64,000 nt of DNA from Sphingobacterium pedocola (GTDB taxonomy: Bacteria > Bacteroidota > Bacteroidia > Sphingobacteriales > Sphingobacteriaceae): NCBI RefSeq assembly GCF_015209965.1, contig NZ_MU158690.1, positions 1,128,108-1,192,107 of the forward strand. Reading direction: 5' to 3'. This document shows, piece by piece, positions 26,255-34,869 of this stretch; position 1 is the stretch's first letter, and every line of letters starts with the position of its first letter. A model generated the notes under the pieces. That model was not told where the DNA came from and did not search any database. It saw nothing but the letters and a program-made list of their open reading frames with translations. Both the position numbers and the translations under genes were made by a program.

Positions 26255-27664
26255 ATGCAAACCATGATGACAAAATTGTTGTATTTCCTTATTTTATTAA
26301 TAGTAGGCTCCGAGGCAATGGCTCAGGAGACGGTGTGGACTTCCGTAAAGCAACCCTTAAAAGAAGTAAAGGCTTTAAAAAAGCAGATCGTCAAGCCGAA
26401 ATTTCGAAATAAAGACTATGCTATTACGGACTTCGGCGCGGTGGGAGATGGGACAACTAAAAACACCAAAGCCATAGCGGATGCTATCGCAAAATGCCAT
26501 GAAGAAGGAGGCGGTCGCGTTGTCGTACCAAAAGGCGTATTTTTGACCGGTGCTATTCACTTAAAAAGCAATGTCAATTTGCATCTAGCCGATAGCACCG
26601 TAGTGCTATTTAGTAGGGATTCTACGGATTATCCGATGGTATTTACACGCTGGGAAGGTATGGAGTGTATTAATTATTCTCCTTTTATCTATGCTTATGA
26701 ACAAGAAAATATCGCCGTTACCGGTAACGGTACATTAGATGGGAATGCAAATATGGATTATTGGTGGTGGTGGTGTGGCGCTAAAAAGTTCAATTGGGAC
26801 GAAAGCAAGGGTAAGCAAACGCCTGCGCGTGTAGCTTTGCATGAAATGATGGCCGATGAGGTAGATCCTAAGACACGTGTTTTTGGCGATGGGCATTATC
26901 TACGACCAGCTTTTGTCCAACCTTACAAATGTTCAAATATCTATATTGCTGACGTAAAATTGATCAATGCACCGATGTGGAACTTAAATCCTGTTTTGTG
27001 TGAAAATGTATTGATTGAGCGTGTAAAGGTAATTACACACGGCCCGAATAACGACGGCTGTGATCCAGAAGCATGTAAAAATGTATGGATTAAAGACTGT
27101 TATTTTGATACTGGTGATGATTGTATCGCCATCAAATCAGGTCGTGATGAAGATGGACGTAATATCGGGAGACCTGCTGAAAACCATATCATTGAAAACT
27201 GTATCATGAAAGATGGACATGGCGGTGTGGTAATTGGAAGCGAAATAGCTGGTGGTGCTAAAAATATTTATGCGTTGAATAACACGATGGATAGCCCTAA
27301 CCTGGACCGTGCCTTGCGTATCAAAACGAGCTCAAGTAGAGGTGGTACCACTGAAAATGTGTTCTTTTATAATACCAAAGTGGGAAAATATAAGGATGCT
27401 GCAGTTCGGTTCAACATGTTTTATGAAAAACCTGGAAACCATATCCCTACAATTCGAAATATATGGGTAGAAAATATGACGGTGAAAGAAGGCGGTAAAT
27501 ATGGTGTATTGTCAGCTGCCTACAAGGAATCTCCCGTAAAAAATGTAACCATGATTAACTGTGTAATTGACGGAGTTAAAGAAGCCTATAAAGTAGATTA
27601 TATAGAAAACGTAACGTTAAAAAAAGTTACTATTAACGGGAAAGAATACACCTCTTTTGATTAA
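26255..27664 (+). CDS. GH28 polygalacturonase-family enzyme
   Basis: A 469-aa exported parallel beta-helix enzyme cleaving alpha-1,4-galacturonide or related rhamnogalacturonan bonds. I chose the ATG at 26255, which gives a proper signal peptide ending EAMAQE; the frame is open from a GTG at 26201, but that adds only a hydrophilic extension. The GH28 motifs are in order: NNDGCD (D267, variant of NTD), GDDC (D288, D289), GHGG (H322) and RIK (R355, K357). The N-terminal YAITDFGAVGDGTTKNT start is typical of bacterial members, many of which act exo on short oligogalacturonides. The stop abuts the start of the DUF4450-like gene. Confidence 0.93.
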   Translation: MQTMMTKLLYFLILLIVGSEAMAQETVWTSVKQPLKEVKALKKQIVKPKFRNKDYAITDFGAVGDGTTKNTKAIADAIAKCHEEGGGRVVVPKGVFLTGAIHLKSNVNLHLADSTVVLFSRDSTDYPMVFTRWEGMECINYSPFIYAYEQENIAVTGNGTLDGNANMDYWWWWCGAKKFNWDESKGKQTPARVALHEMMADEVDPKTRVFGDGHYLRPAFVQPYKCSNIYIADVKLINAPMWNLNPVLCENVLIERVKVITHGPNNDGCDPEACKNVWIKDCYFDTGDDCIAIKSGRDEDGRNIGRPAENHIIENCIMKDGHGGVVIGSEIAGGAKNIYALNNTMDSPNLDRALRIKTSSSRGGTTENVFFYNTKVGKYKDAAVRFNMFYEKPGNHIPTIRNIWVENMTVKEGGKYGVLSAAYKESPVKNVTMINCVIDGVKEAYKVDYIENVTLKKVTINGKEYTSFD

Positions 27665-30600
27665 ATGATGTTTAGAAAAATAGTCGCTATTACTGTACTT
27701 TTCGTTTCTATTTACTGTCCAATCCAAGCGCAATCCAAGCATTGGCAGAAAAATGAACGTACACTACATTACACCGAGGATAAAGGAGATTTTTTATTGG
27801 TTGAAGGGAAGTACCGATTCAACCGCGCCTTGTATGGCAATAATAAGGCGTCGCGCGTCGAGGCAGGAGATCTTCCAGAGTTTGCACTTTATATGCCGGG
27901 AATGGCTGGGAATCTTCAATTCGTAATAAAGAGCAATAATGAATATAAAAAACTTATTCATGCCGATAAAATTGAGACGAGATATAGACCCGGATCCATG
28001 GTTTATGCTATTCGGGATAAGCTCTTTGGAAATGGGGTGCTCGAAATTACGGTCCTGGCACAAGCAGATGAAGAGGGCATGATCGTAAAGGTCCATGCTA
28101 AAAATATCCGTAAAGGATCGGAATTGTTTGCGATATATGGCGGAGCAAGTGGCAAGCGCTTTAGCCGTAACGGCGACATCGGCGCAGATCCCGAATCGGG
28201 ATTCTACCTTTTGCCCGAATACTGTGAACGAAATGAATTCAAGATTAGTAACAATAGCTTTCAACTGAGCTATCCGGGTAGAAAGGATGAGCGGAATATG
28301 TTACATGGCACATTTGGTAAGTCGAAGAAGCTATCGCTTGTGGATGCAACGGTACTGGAAAACTTGTCGCAGCTACCCACTTCAAAGGCGGGGAAATCTC
28401 CCATTGTTACCGCTCATTATGCATTGGACGAAAGGCCTATTTTCATACAGGTGGCAGGAGGAACATTTGCCGGAAAAAGGCTTCTTGATGCCGATTTATC
28501 AACAATATATACTAAGGCTGAATCGGATAGACAACAACTGGCCGGCCGTATTAAAGTAAACACACCGGATCGCTACATCAATAATTTTGGTGCTACCTTA
28601 GCGGTCGCGGCGGATGGAATCTGGGAAAGCCCAACCTTCTTGCATGGCGCTGTTGCATGGCGCATGCGTTTAAATGCCTGGCGTGGGGCGTATTCCGCAG
28701 ATGTGCTCGGTTGGCATGATCGTGCAAAAGAACACTTTTCGAGCTACGCCAATTCGCAGGTAATTGAACCCGAGGTGGGTAAGGTCGTGGCAGATACGGC
28801 TTTGCATTTGGCACGCCACATTGAAGAGATGGGAACCTCCGTTTTTTCGAGCGGGTATATCTCACGGAATCCGAACGACAATTCCAGACCCCATCATTAT
28901 GATATGAATTTGGTTTTTTTCGACCAACTGTTTTCTCATTTTAATTATACGGGAGACCTTGTCTATTTGAAAAAAATGTGGCCTACGATTGTGCGTCATT
29001 TGGCTTGGGAGCGCCGTAATTTTGACGTGGATAGAGATGGTTTATACGATGCTTACTGTGCGATTTGGGCGAGTGACGGTTTACAATATTCCGGAGGAGG
29101 TGTGACGCACACAACGGCCTATAATTACCGCGCCAATAAAGCTGCCGCTAAATTGGCGAAGTTAATAGGCGAAGATCCAGCATTGTATGAAACTGAAGCC
29201 GCACAAATAGCGGAAGCATTACGTTCCCGGTTGTGGTTGAAAGGAAATGGTCATTTTGCAGAGTATCAGGATTTATTAGGTAATAAGATAGTGCACGATA
29301 AACCAGGGCTGTGGACCATATATCATATTGCTGATGCGTATATTTTGGATGATTTTGAAAACTACCAAAATGTGCAGTATATCGAGAATCACTTGCCCAA
29401 GATACCCGTACAGGTTAAAAATGGAGAACACCAAGGTCTATATACCTTGGCAACGACCACCTGGCAGCCCTATACCTGGTCGGTGAATAACGTAGCCTTG
29501 GCCGAAAACTTACAGGCCTCCCTCGCTTATTGGCAGTCGGGGAGATTTAATGAAGCCTTTCACCTTTGGAAAAGCAATATTATTGAAAGTATGTACCATG
29601 GAATCAGTCCGGGTAATTTTCAGCAATTATCGCATTACGATGCCTTTAGAGGTGAGTTGTACCGAGACTTCGCAGACCCAATCGGTGTTGCGTCGCGTAC
29701 ATTAGTCGAAGGACTTTTTGGTATTCATCCGAATTTGCTGGATAAGAAGGTATTCATAAAACCAGGCTTTCCGGACGAGTGGGATTTTGCAGAAATTGAA
29801 TTACCGGAATTAACCTATAGCTATAAACGAAACGCTAAAACAATTCATTATTCCATACATACAAAAGTGGCTGATGCGGTGTCGTTAAGTTTGGAGATTC
29901 CGATAAATTATTCGAAAATCAAATCGGTGAAGGTAAATGGAAAAGAGGTGACGTGGAATCTAAAACCGTCTTCGATCAATTTTCCTTACATTCAATTTGA
30001 AACCGAAGCCGGTTCTTCTTTTGCCATAACGGTAGAACAGGAGGGGCAAAAGATCACACCAATTTCGTATGCTGTCGCTCATCCTTATACCGATTCATTT
30101 GTGATCGAACTCCCGTCTGATATAGCAATTACAGACGTATATGATCCGCAGGAACTTGTAAAAGAAAGGACCGGAGCAACATTCATGTTGGTAGAAAAGA
30201 AGCATAAAGGCACTTTTTTTATTCAGATTAAACGGGATGATCTTTCCTGGTGGGAAGGCATTAATATAGAATTGACAGATCCAGTGACACCTACTTTTTC
30301 GCAGGAAGGTCATCAACATTTTCTTAATATCGAAAATAAATCACGTATTGAACGTGTGGTTAAGGTCAAGTTAGCGTCTTTTGAAAAAGAGCTAAAATTG
30401 AGAGCTGGGCAGTTGGAGAAAATTGAATTGCCCAACAATCTGCTGTCAAAAGGTACCAATCGGGTTTTCCTGTATGTAGAAGGGAAGGAACTTGTTTCGG
30501 ATTATGTTAACTGGGATATAGCGAATACGGCATCCTATCAAGCACAGGATTTGAGCCGCTATTATAATGATCGGGTGACGAATATTTTTGAACAAAAATA

Positions 30601-31249
30601 TCTTTCTCCTCGACCGGATGTTCCGACCTTACAGTTACCTTGGCAGGGTATTGGTAACTGGTGTTATCCCTTGACTACGGCGTCGATTGATGATTCAGGA
30701 TTGATGGCTAGCAGAAAAAATAATACCGTTACGTTCCTGGATGTTCCGTTCAATATCACCGGTGAGAAAAATGTGTTGTTTAGTAGCCAATGGGATAATT
30801 ATCCGACGGAAGCAGAGATTCCTTTACATGGACAGGCGCATAAGATGTATTTGTTGATGGCTGGCTCTACAAATCCGATGCAATCGCAGATTGCAAATGC
30901 GAAGATTCAGGTGAATTATACCGACGGTACAGCGGATACCTTCGTGTTGAAAAATCCAACCAATTGGTGGCCAATTGAGCAAGATTTTTTAGATGATAAT
31001 TTTGCTTTTGAAATACCCGATGATCAAATACCCTATCGTATTAAACTCAAAACAGGAGAGGTTTATAGGGGAGGAACCCTGGGCAAATATAGCGAAATTA
31101 AGGGCTACACGAATCGGGCGGTAGATGGTGGAGCCGCAACACTATTGGATTTCCCGTTACAGCCGGGTAAGTTATTGCAATCGGCTGTATTGATCGCAGA
31201 AGCCAATGATGTTGTGGTCGGTATTATGGGGTTAACTTTATTACGTTAA
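27665..31249 (+). CDS. DUF4450-like six-hairpin glycosidase, 1194 aa
   Basis: A large exported protein (signal peptide about 1-23, ending PIQAQ). The N-terminal 300 residues are beta-rich, followed by an alpha/alpha-toroid domain (about 305-690) with RHLAWERRNFDVDRDGLYDA and VTHTTAYNYRANKAAAKLAKL, and a GH78/GH65-like C-cap (GLFGIHPNLLDKKVFIKPGFPDEW). Further beta domains reach the C-terminus. Proteins of this build in Bacteroidota pectin loci are annotated as DUF4450; I know of no firm activity for them. By fold it should be a glycosidase acting on pectin side chains. The ATG at 27665 directly follows the GH28 stop, and the next gene starts 13 bases after its own stop, so it is in the operon. 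Confidence 0.7.
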   Translation: MMFRKIVAITVLFVSIYCPIQAQSKHWQKNERTLHYTEDKGDFLLVEGKYRFNRALYGNNKASRVEAGDLPEFALYMPGMAGNLQFVIKSNNEYKKLIHADKIETRYRPGSMVYAIRDKLFGNGVLEITVLAQADEEGMIVKVHAKNIRKGSELFAIYGGASGKRFSRNGDIGADPESGFYLLPEYCERNEFKISNNSFQLSYPGRKDERNMLHGTFGKSKKLSLVDATVLENLSQLPTSKAGKSPIVTAHYALDERPIFIQVAGGTFAGKRLLDADLSTIYTKAESDRQQLAGRIKVNTPDRYINNFGATLAVAADGIWESPTFLHGAVAWRMRLNAWRGAYSADVLGWHDRAKEHFSSYANSQVIEPEVGKVVADTALHLARHIEEMGTSVFSSGYISRNPNDNSRPHHYDMNLVFFDQLFSHFNYTGDLVYLKKMWPTIVRHLAWERRNFDVDRDGLYDAYCAIWASDGLQYSGGGVTHTTAYNYRANKAAAKLAKLIGEDPALYETEAAQIAEALRSRLWLKGNGHFAEYQDLLGNKIVHDKPGLWTIYHIADAYILDDFENYQNVQYIENHLPKIPVQVKNGEHQGLYTLATTTWQPYTWSVNNVALAENLQASLAYWQSGRFNEAFHLWKSNIIESMYHGISPGNFQQLSHYDAFRGELYRDFADPIGVASRTLVEGLFGIHPNLLDKKVFIKPGFPDEWDFAEIELPELTYSYKRNAKTIHYSIHTKVADAVSLSLEIPINYSKIKSVKVNGKEVTWNLKPSSINFPYIQFETEAGSSFAITVEQEGQKITPISYAVAHPYTDSFVIELPSDIAITDVYDPQELVKERTGATFMLVEKKHKGTFFIQIKRDDLSWWEGINIELTDPVTPTFSQEGHQHFLNIENKSRIERVVKVKLASFEKELKLRAGQLEKIELPNNLLSKGTNRVFLYVEGKELVSDYVNWDIANTASYQAQDLSRYYNDRVTNIFEQKYLSPRPDVPTLQLPWQGIGNWCYPLTTASIDDSGLMASRKNNTVTFLDVPFNITGEKNVLFSSQWDNYPTEAEIPLHGQAHKMYLLMAGSTNPMQSQIANAKIQVNYTDGTADTFVLKNPTNWWPIEQDFLDDNFAFEIPDDQIPYRIKLKTGEVYRGGTLGKYSEIKGYTNRAVDGGAATLLDFPLQPGKLLQSAVLIAEANDVVVGIMGLTLLR

Positions 31250-31262
31250 AAAGATAAAATAG

Positions 31263-33416
31263 ATGATTATAAAAAGCAAACTTTTAAGCATTGGATTATG
31301 CGCACTGGTGTTTTTCTCCTGTGAAGGACAACAGGGGGGGAAGATAGACAGAAAAGCTGTCGTTCAACGTCATAATGTGGTAAATGACAAGATGGATACG
31401 CTGTCGTCATTGACGGTGGGGAATGGTGTTTTTGCCTATACCGTTGATATTACTGGGATGCAGTCTTTCCCAGAAGTGTATAAAAATGGGGTATCGCTAG
31501 GTACGCAATCCGAATGGGGATGGAGTTCATTTCCCAACGAGGGCGACTATAAATTTGAAGAAACACTAAAATCGTACGATTTTAATAATGAAGGACGGGA
31601 TGCAAAATATAGCATCCAGCACAAGGAGCCGGGACGGAATAAGGACGCAACGGAATATTACCGGGTGAATCCCCACCGCCTTCAACTGGGTAATGTCGGT
31701 TTGGAATTGTATTTGAAAAATGGACAAAAAGCGAAAATTGAAGATCTTACAGATGTCAAACAGACACTGGATGTATGGACAGGTATTATTTCAAGCGAAT
31801 TTTCCGTAGATGGTGATGTCGTTAAGGTTTCAACAGCAGCGCACCAATCGGAAGATAAAGTCGCCGTGAAAGTGAGCTCGGACTTGATTGGGCAGAATAG
31901 AATTAAAGTTTTTGTGCAATACCCATATCCGAGTGGAAAATTTTTGGATGAAGGAACGAATTATGCGAATGCTCAGGAACACCAGAGTAAATTGATCTCC
32001 AGTTCAGCAGATGCATCTATATTAAATCATAAGTTAAAGGGCGCTAGTTACTATACCTTTTTGGACTACTCGGAGGGGAATGTAAAAGAGGGCAGTACGC
32101 ATTATTTTGTATATGAGCCTGCAAAAAAATTAAAAGAATTTGAACTTGCGGCTAGATTTTCGGCAACAGATAGCATCAAATCGACAGCGGCGCTGTACAC
32201 TTCGACTGCGGAAAGTAGTACCGAAGGCTGGGCTGACTTTTGGAAAAGTGGTGCTGCAGTAGATTTCGAAGGTAGTACCGACCCGAGAGCAAACGAACTG
32301 GAAAGAAGGATTGTGCTTTCGCAATACCTCACCAAGGTACAATGTGGAGGAAGCAATCCGCCGCAGGAAACTGGATTAACATTTAATAGTTGGTATGGTA
32401 AGCCACATACGGAGATGCATTGGTGGCATGGTGTACACTTTGCTTTGTGGGGACGTCCTGAGATTATGGAGGAGACCCTAACATATTATTTCAGAACCTA
32501 TGAAAAAGCCAAAGCACTTGCCGAACGTCAGGGCTATAAAGGCGTCCGGTGGATTAAAATGTCGGATAACGACGGTAACGAGAGTCCATCTTCCGTGGCT
32601 GCATTTTTAATTTGGCAACAACCGCATATTATTTACATGACAGAACTCGCTTATCGTGATAAGCAGGACCCAAAAGTGTTGGAGAAATATAAAGACCTGG
32701 TATTTGCATCTGCCGAATTCATGGCAGATTACGCATACTATGATAAAGAAAAAGATCGCTATAATTTAGGTAAAGGCGTGATCCCAGCGCAAGAAGTATT
32801 CCGTGCTGTAGAAACATTTAACCCTACCTATGAAGTGGCTTATTGGGACTGGGCGCTGCGGATTGCGCAGGAATGGAAAGAACGGCTTGGTGAGCCACGG
32901 GATAAAAAGTGGGACGAGGTGATTAATAAACTAGCTCCTTTACCTGTTCAGGGAAATGTGTACCTGGCAACAGAATCAGCTACAGACTCGTATACCTTTC
33001 CGAAGTGGATGACCGATCATCCGGCTGTTTTAGGAGCTTTGGGAATGGTGCCGGAATCACCGAAATTGGATAAGGAGATCATGAAAAACACATTGGATAC
33101 CGTATGGGCGAAATGGACATGGGGACATACCTGGGGATGGGATTTTCCGATGACGGCCATGAATGCGGCTCGTTTAGATTTACCCAATAAAGCACTGGAC
33201 GCTTTGTTTATGGATATCCAAACGAATACCTACCTCAAAAACGGTCATAATTTTCAGGATAATAGACTCCGCATCTATTTGCCGGGTAACGGCGGTGTGC
33301 TGACGGCAGTAGCGATGATGCTTGAGGGCTGGGATGCTTCCGAGGGTGACTTCCCAGGATTCCCGAAAGACGGAAGCTGGAAAATTAAGAAAGAAGGATT
33401 TAAAAAAATGCCTTAA
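31263..33416 (+). CDS. GH65/acid-trehalase-like six-hairpin glycosidase lipoprotein
   Basis: A 717-aa lipoprotein (lipobox FFSC, C20). Residues about 40-300 are a beta-sandwich and about 320-690 an alpha/alpha toroid. The segment starting at N365 (NPPQETGLTFNSWYGKPH) and running through MHWWHGVHFALWGRPE is the conserved core of GH65-like proteins of the acid-trehalase type, with E369 and E384 as acidic candidates. A trehalose role is unlikely here; it is better read as an uncharacterised relative acting on pectin-derived oligosaccharides. It is the fourth gene of the operon, three bases before the second GH105 gene. The six-hairpin assignment is good; the reaction is unknown. Confidence 0.72.
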   Translation: MIIKSKLLSIGLCALVFFSCEGQQGGKIDRKAVVQRHNVVNDKMDTLSSLTVGNGVFAYTVDITGMQSFPEVYKNGVSLGTQSEWGWSSFPNEGDYKFEETLKSYDFNNEGRDAKYSIQHKEPGRNKDATEYYRVNPHRLQLGNVGLELYLKNGQKAKIEDLTDVKQTLDVWTGIISSEFSVDGDVVKVSTAAHQSEDKVAVKVSSDLIGQNRIKVFVQYPYPSGKFLDEGTNYANAQEHQSKLISSSADASILNHKLKGASYYTFLDYSEGNVKEGSTHYFVYEPAKKLKEFELAARFSATDSIKSTAALYTSTAESSTEGWADFWKSGAAVDFEGSTDPRANELERRIVLSQYLTKVQCGGSNPPQETGLTFNSWYGKPHTEMHWWHGVHFALWGRPEIMEETLTYYFRTYEKAKALAERQGYKGVRWIKMSDNDGNESPSSVAAFLIWQQPHIIYMTELAYRDKQDPKVLEKYKDLVFASAEFMADYAYYDKEKDRYNLGKGVIPAQEVFRAVETFNPTYEVAYWDWALRIAQEWKERLGEPRDKKWDEVINKLAPLPVQGNVYLATESATDSYTFPKWMTDHPAVLGALGMVPESPKLDKEIMKNTLDTVWAKWTWGHTWGWDFPMTAMNAARLDLPNKALDALFMDIQTNTYLKNGHNFQDNRLRIYLPGNGGVLTAVAMMLEGWDASEGDFPGFPKDGSWKIKKEGFKKMP

Positions 33417-33419
33417 TCG

Positions 33420-34553
33420 ATGAAGATGAAGAATATTATAGTATTATTAGCGAGCACTTTTTTTGTATTGGGACTTCAAGCGCAAACGGATCTAAGTAAA
33501 AATGAGGTAATCAAAAGACTACGTCAGGCCAATAATTATTTTATGAATAAATGGCCGGATCCAGGAAAGACCATTGTTACGAATAAGGAACGCCGTGCAA
33601 ATATCTGGACGAGAGGGGTATACTACGAAGGCTTAATGGCTCTGTATAAGCTGGATCAACAGAAAGATTACTATGATTATGCAGTAGAGTGGGGAGAGAA
33701 GCACGATTGGAAACCTGTACGTGGCGAAGTGTATACGCGACATGCCGACAATCAAAACTGTGGAATGACTTACATCGATCTTTACCGCATTGATCCACAG
33801 CCTGAACGCATTGATGCGATCAAAAAAAATATTGATTCGGTGATCAATAGCGGCCGGTACAACGACTGGACCTGGATTGACGCGATCCAGATGGCTATGC
33901 CTATCTATGCTAAACTAGGTGTGACACTGAAGGACACCAAGTACTTTGACTACATGTATAAGATGTATCACCACATCAAGTACAAAGAAGGTGGTCATGG
34001 ATTATACAATCCGGAAGACCAGTTGTGGTGGAGGGACAAAGATTTCATCCCTCCATATAAGGAACCGAATGGCGAAGATTGTTATTGGTCTAGAGGAAAC
34101 GGTTGGGTGCTTGCTGCGTTAGCCTTGGTATTGGAGGAATTACCGGATACAGATTCACATTACCAAGAATACCTAGCAGATTTCAAAAGTTTAGCCAAGG
34201 CATTGGTACCGTTGCAACGCACAGACGGATTCTGGAACGTTAGCCTACATGATCCGAATAATTACGGGGGTAAAGAAGCTTCCGGTACTGCATTGTTTGT
34301 GTACGGCATGGCGTGGGGAATCAATCATAGTATACTGGATAAAGAAATGTATTTGCCTGTTATTACAAAGGGATGGAATGCACTGACCAAAGAGTCGCTT
34401 CAACCGAACGGCTTCCTGGGATATCTGCAATCTACGGGTAAAGAACCTAAAGATGGCCAGCCGGTCACAGTGGATAAGGTGCCAGATTTTGAAGACTATG
34501 GTTTGGGATGCTTTCTTCTGGCGGGAACGGAGGTTTACGAACTAGCGAAATAA
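33420..34553 (+). CDS. GH105 unsaturated rhamnogalacturonyl hydrolase, soluble form
   Basis: A 377-aa paralogue of the GH105 at 7346-8491, with nearly the same text over the whole barrel (ANIWTRGVYYEGLMALY, TWIDAIQMAMPIYAKLGV, PNGEDCYWSRGNGW, PDFEDYGLGCFLLAG). The catalytic Asp is D154. It carries a type I signal peptide ending LQAQ, so it should be soluble in the periplasm, while the paralogue is lipid-anchored. It removes the unsaturated galacturonyl residue left by lyases. A difference near the NQNC segment (residues about 104-120; the paralogue has DHAC) may reflect different substrate ends. Last gene of the operon, followed by a terminator. Confidence 0.93.
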   Translation: MKMKNIIVLLASTFFVLGLQAQTDLSKNEVIKRLRQANNYFMNKWPDPGKTIVTNKERRANIWTRGVYYEGLMALYKLDQQKDYYDYAVEWGEKHDWKPVRGEVYTRHADNQNCGMTYIDLYRIDPQPERIDAIKKNIDSVINSGRYNDWTWIDAIQMAMPIYAKLGVTLKDTKYFDYMYKMYHHIKYKEGGHGLYNPEDQLWWRDKDFIPPYKEPNGEDCYWSRGNGWVLAALALVLEELPDTDSHYQEYLADFKSLAKALVPLQRTDGFWNVSLHDPNNYGGKEASGTALFVYGMAWGINHSILDKEMYLPVITKGWNALTKESLQPNGFLGYLQSTGKEPKDGQPVTVDKVPDFEDYGLGCFLLAGTEVYELAK

Positions 34554-34584
34554 AGAACAGTAATTTAACACCCAAATGTTTGAG

Positions 34585-34616
34585 AAAGGCCATTTAATGA
34601 AAATTAAATGGCTTTT
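34585..34616 (+). terminator. Terminator after the GH43-like/GH28 operon
   Basis: A stem formed by GCCATTTAAT (34589-34598) and its exact inverse (34603-34612), extended by AAAG/TTTT pairs on the outside, closes a GAAA tetraloop and ends in TTTTC. It lies 31 bases after the GH105 stop. In the remaining gap to 34869 only the operator at 34757 was recognised. Confidence 0.82.
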
Positions 34617-34756
34617 CTTGTTCCTACCCGCTCTTGTTTTTGGGTTTGCATAGAGTCGGGTAATTTTTTTTCGCGATCTAATTCATTTATTTTTTCTTTT
34701 AAAGTAGTTGATTTATAGCTGATTAAAAAGATTTGCTTAAAATTTTTAATTTCGTT

Positions 34757-34801
34757 CAGGACAGTACAGGACAATGTAATCGGTTGCATCCAATATATTT
34801 G
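34757..34801 (+). promoter_or_regulatory. CAGGAY direct-repeat operator and perfect -7 box, T9SS pectate lyase
   Basis: CAGGAC at 34757-34762 and again at 34767-34772 (identical hexamers, 10-bp period) are followed after 21 bp by TATATTTG (34794-34801), a perfect TAnnTTTG. CGGTTGCA lies between (34781-34788), as it does at the 42929 copy. The protein start is 34870, giving a leader of about 60 nt. This is the clearest example of the motif. Confidence 0.78.
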
Positions 34802-34869
34802 AAACAATAAGAGAGATGGGGGGCGACTTTCGTTTTTTTTTATAATAACCAGTATATAATCAGTAACCA

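Noticed and set aside
31263..33416. Trehalase or trehalose phosphorylase function
   Set aside because: The core motif is shared with acid-trehalase-like GH65 proteins, but the operon is pectin-specific and family members of this type are not characterised, so a trehalose role is not supported.
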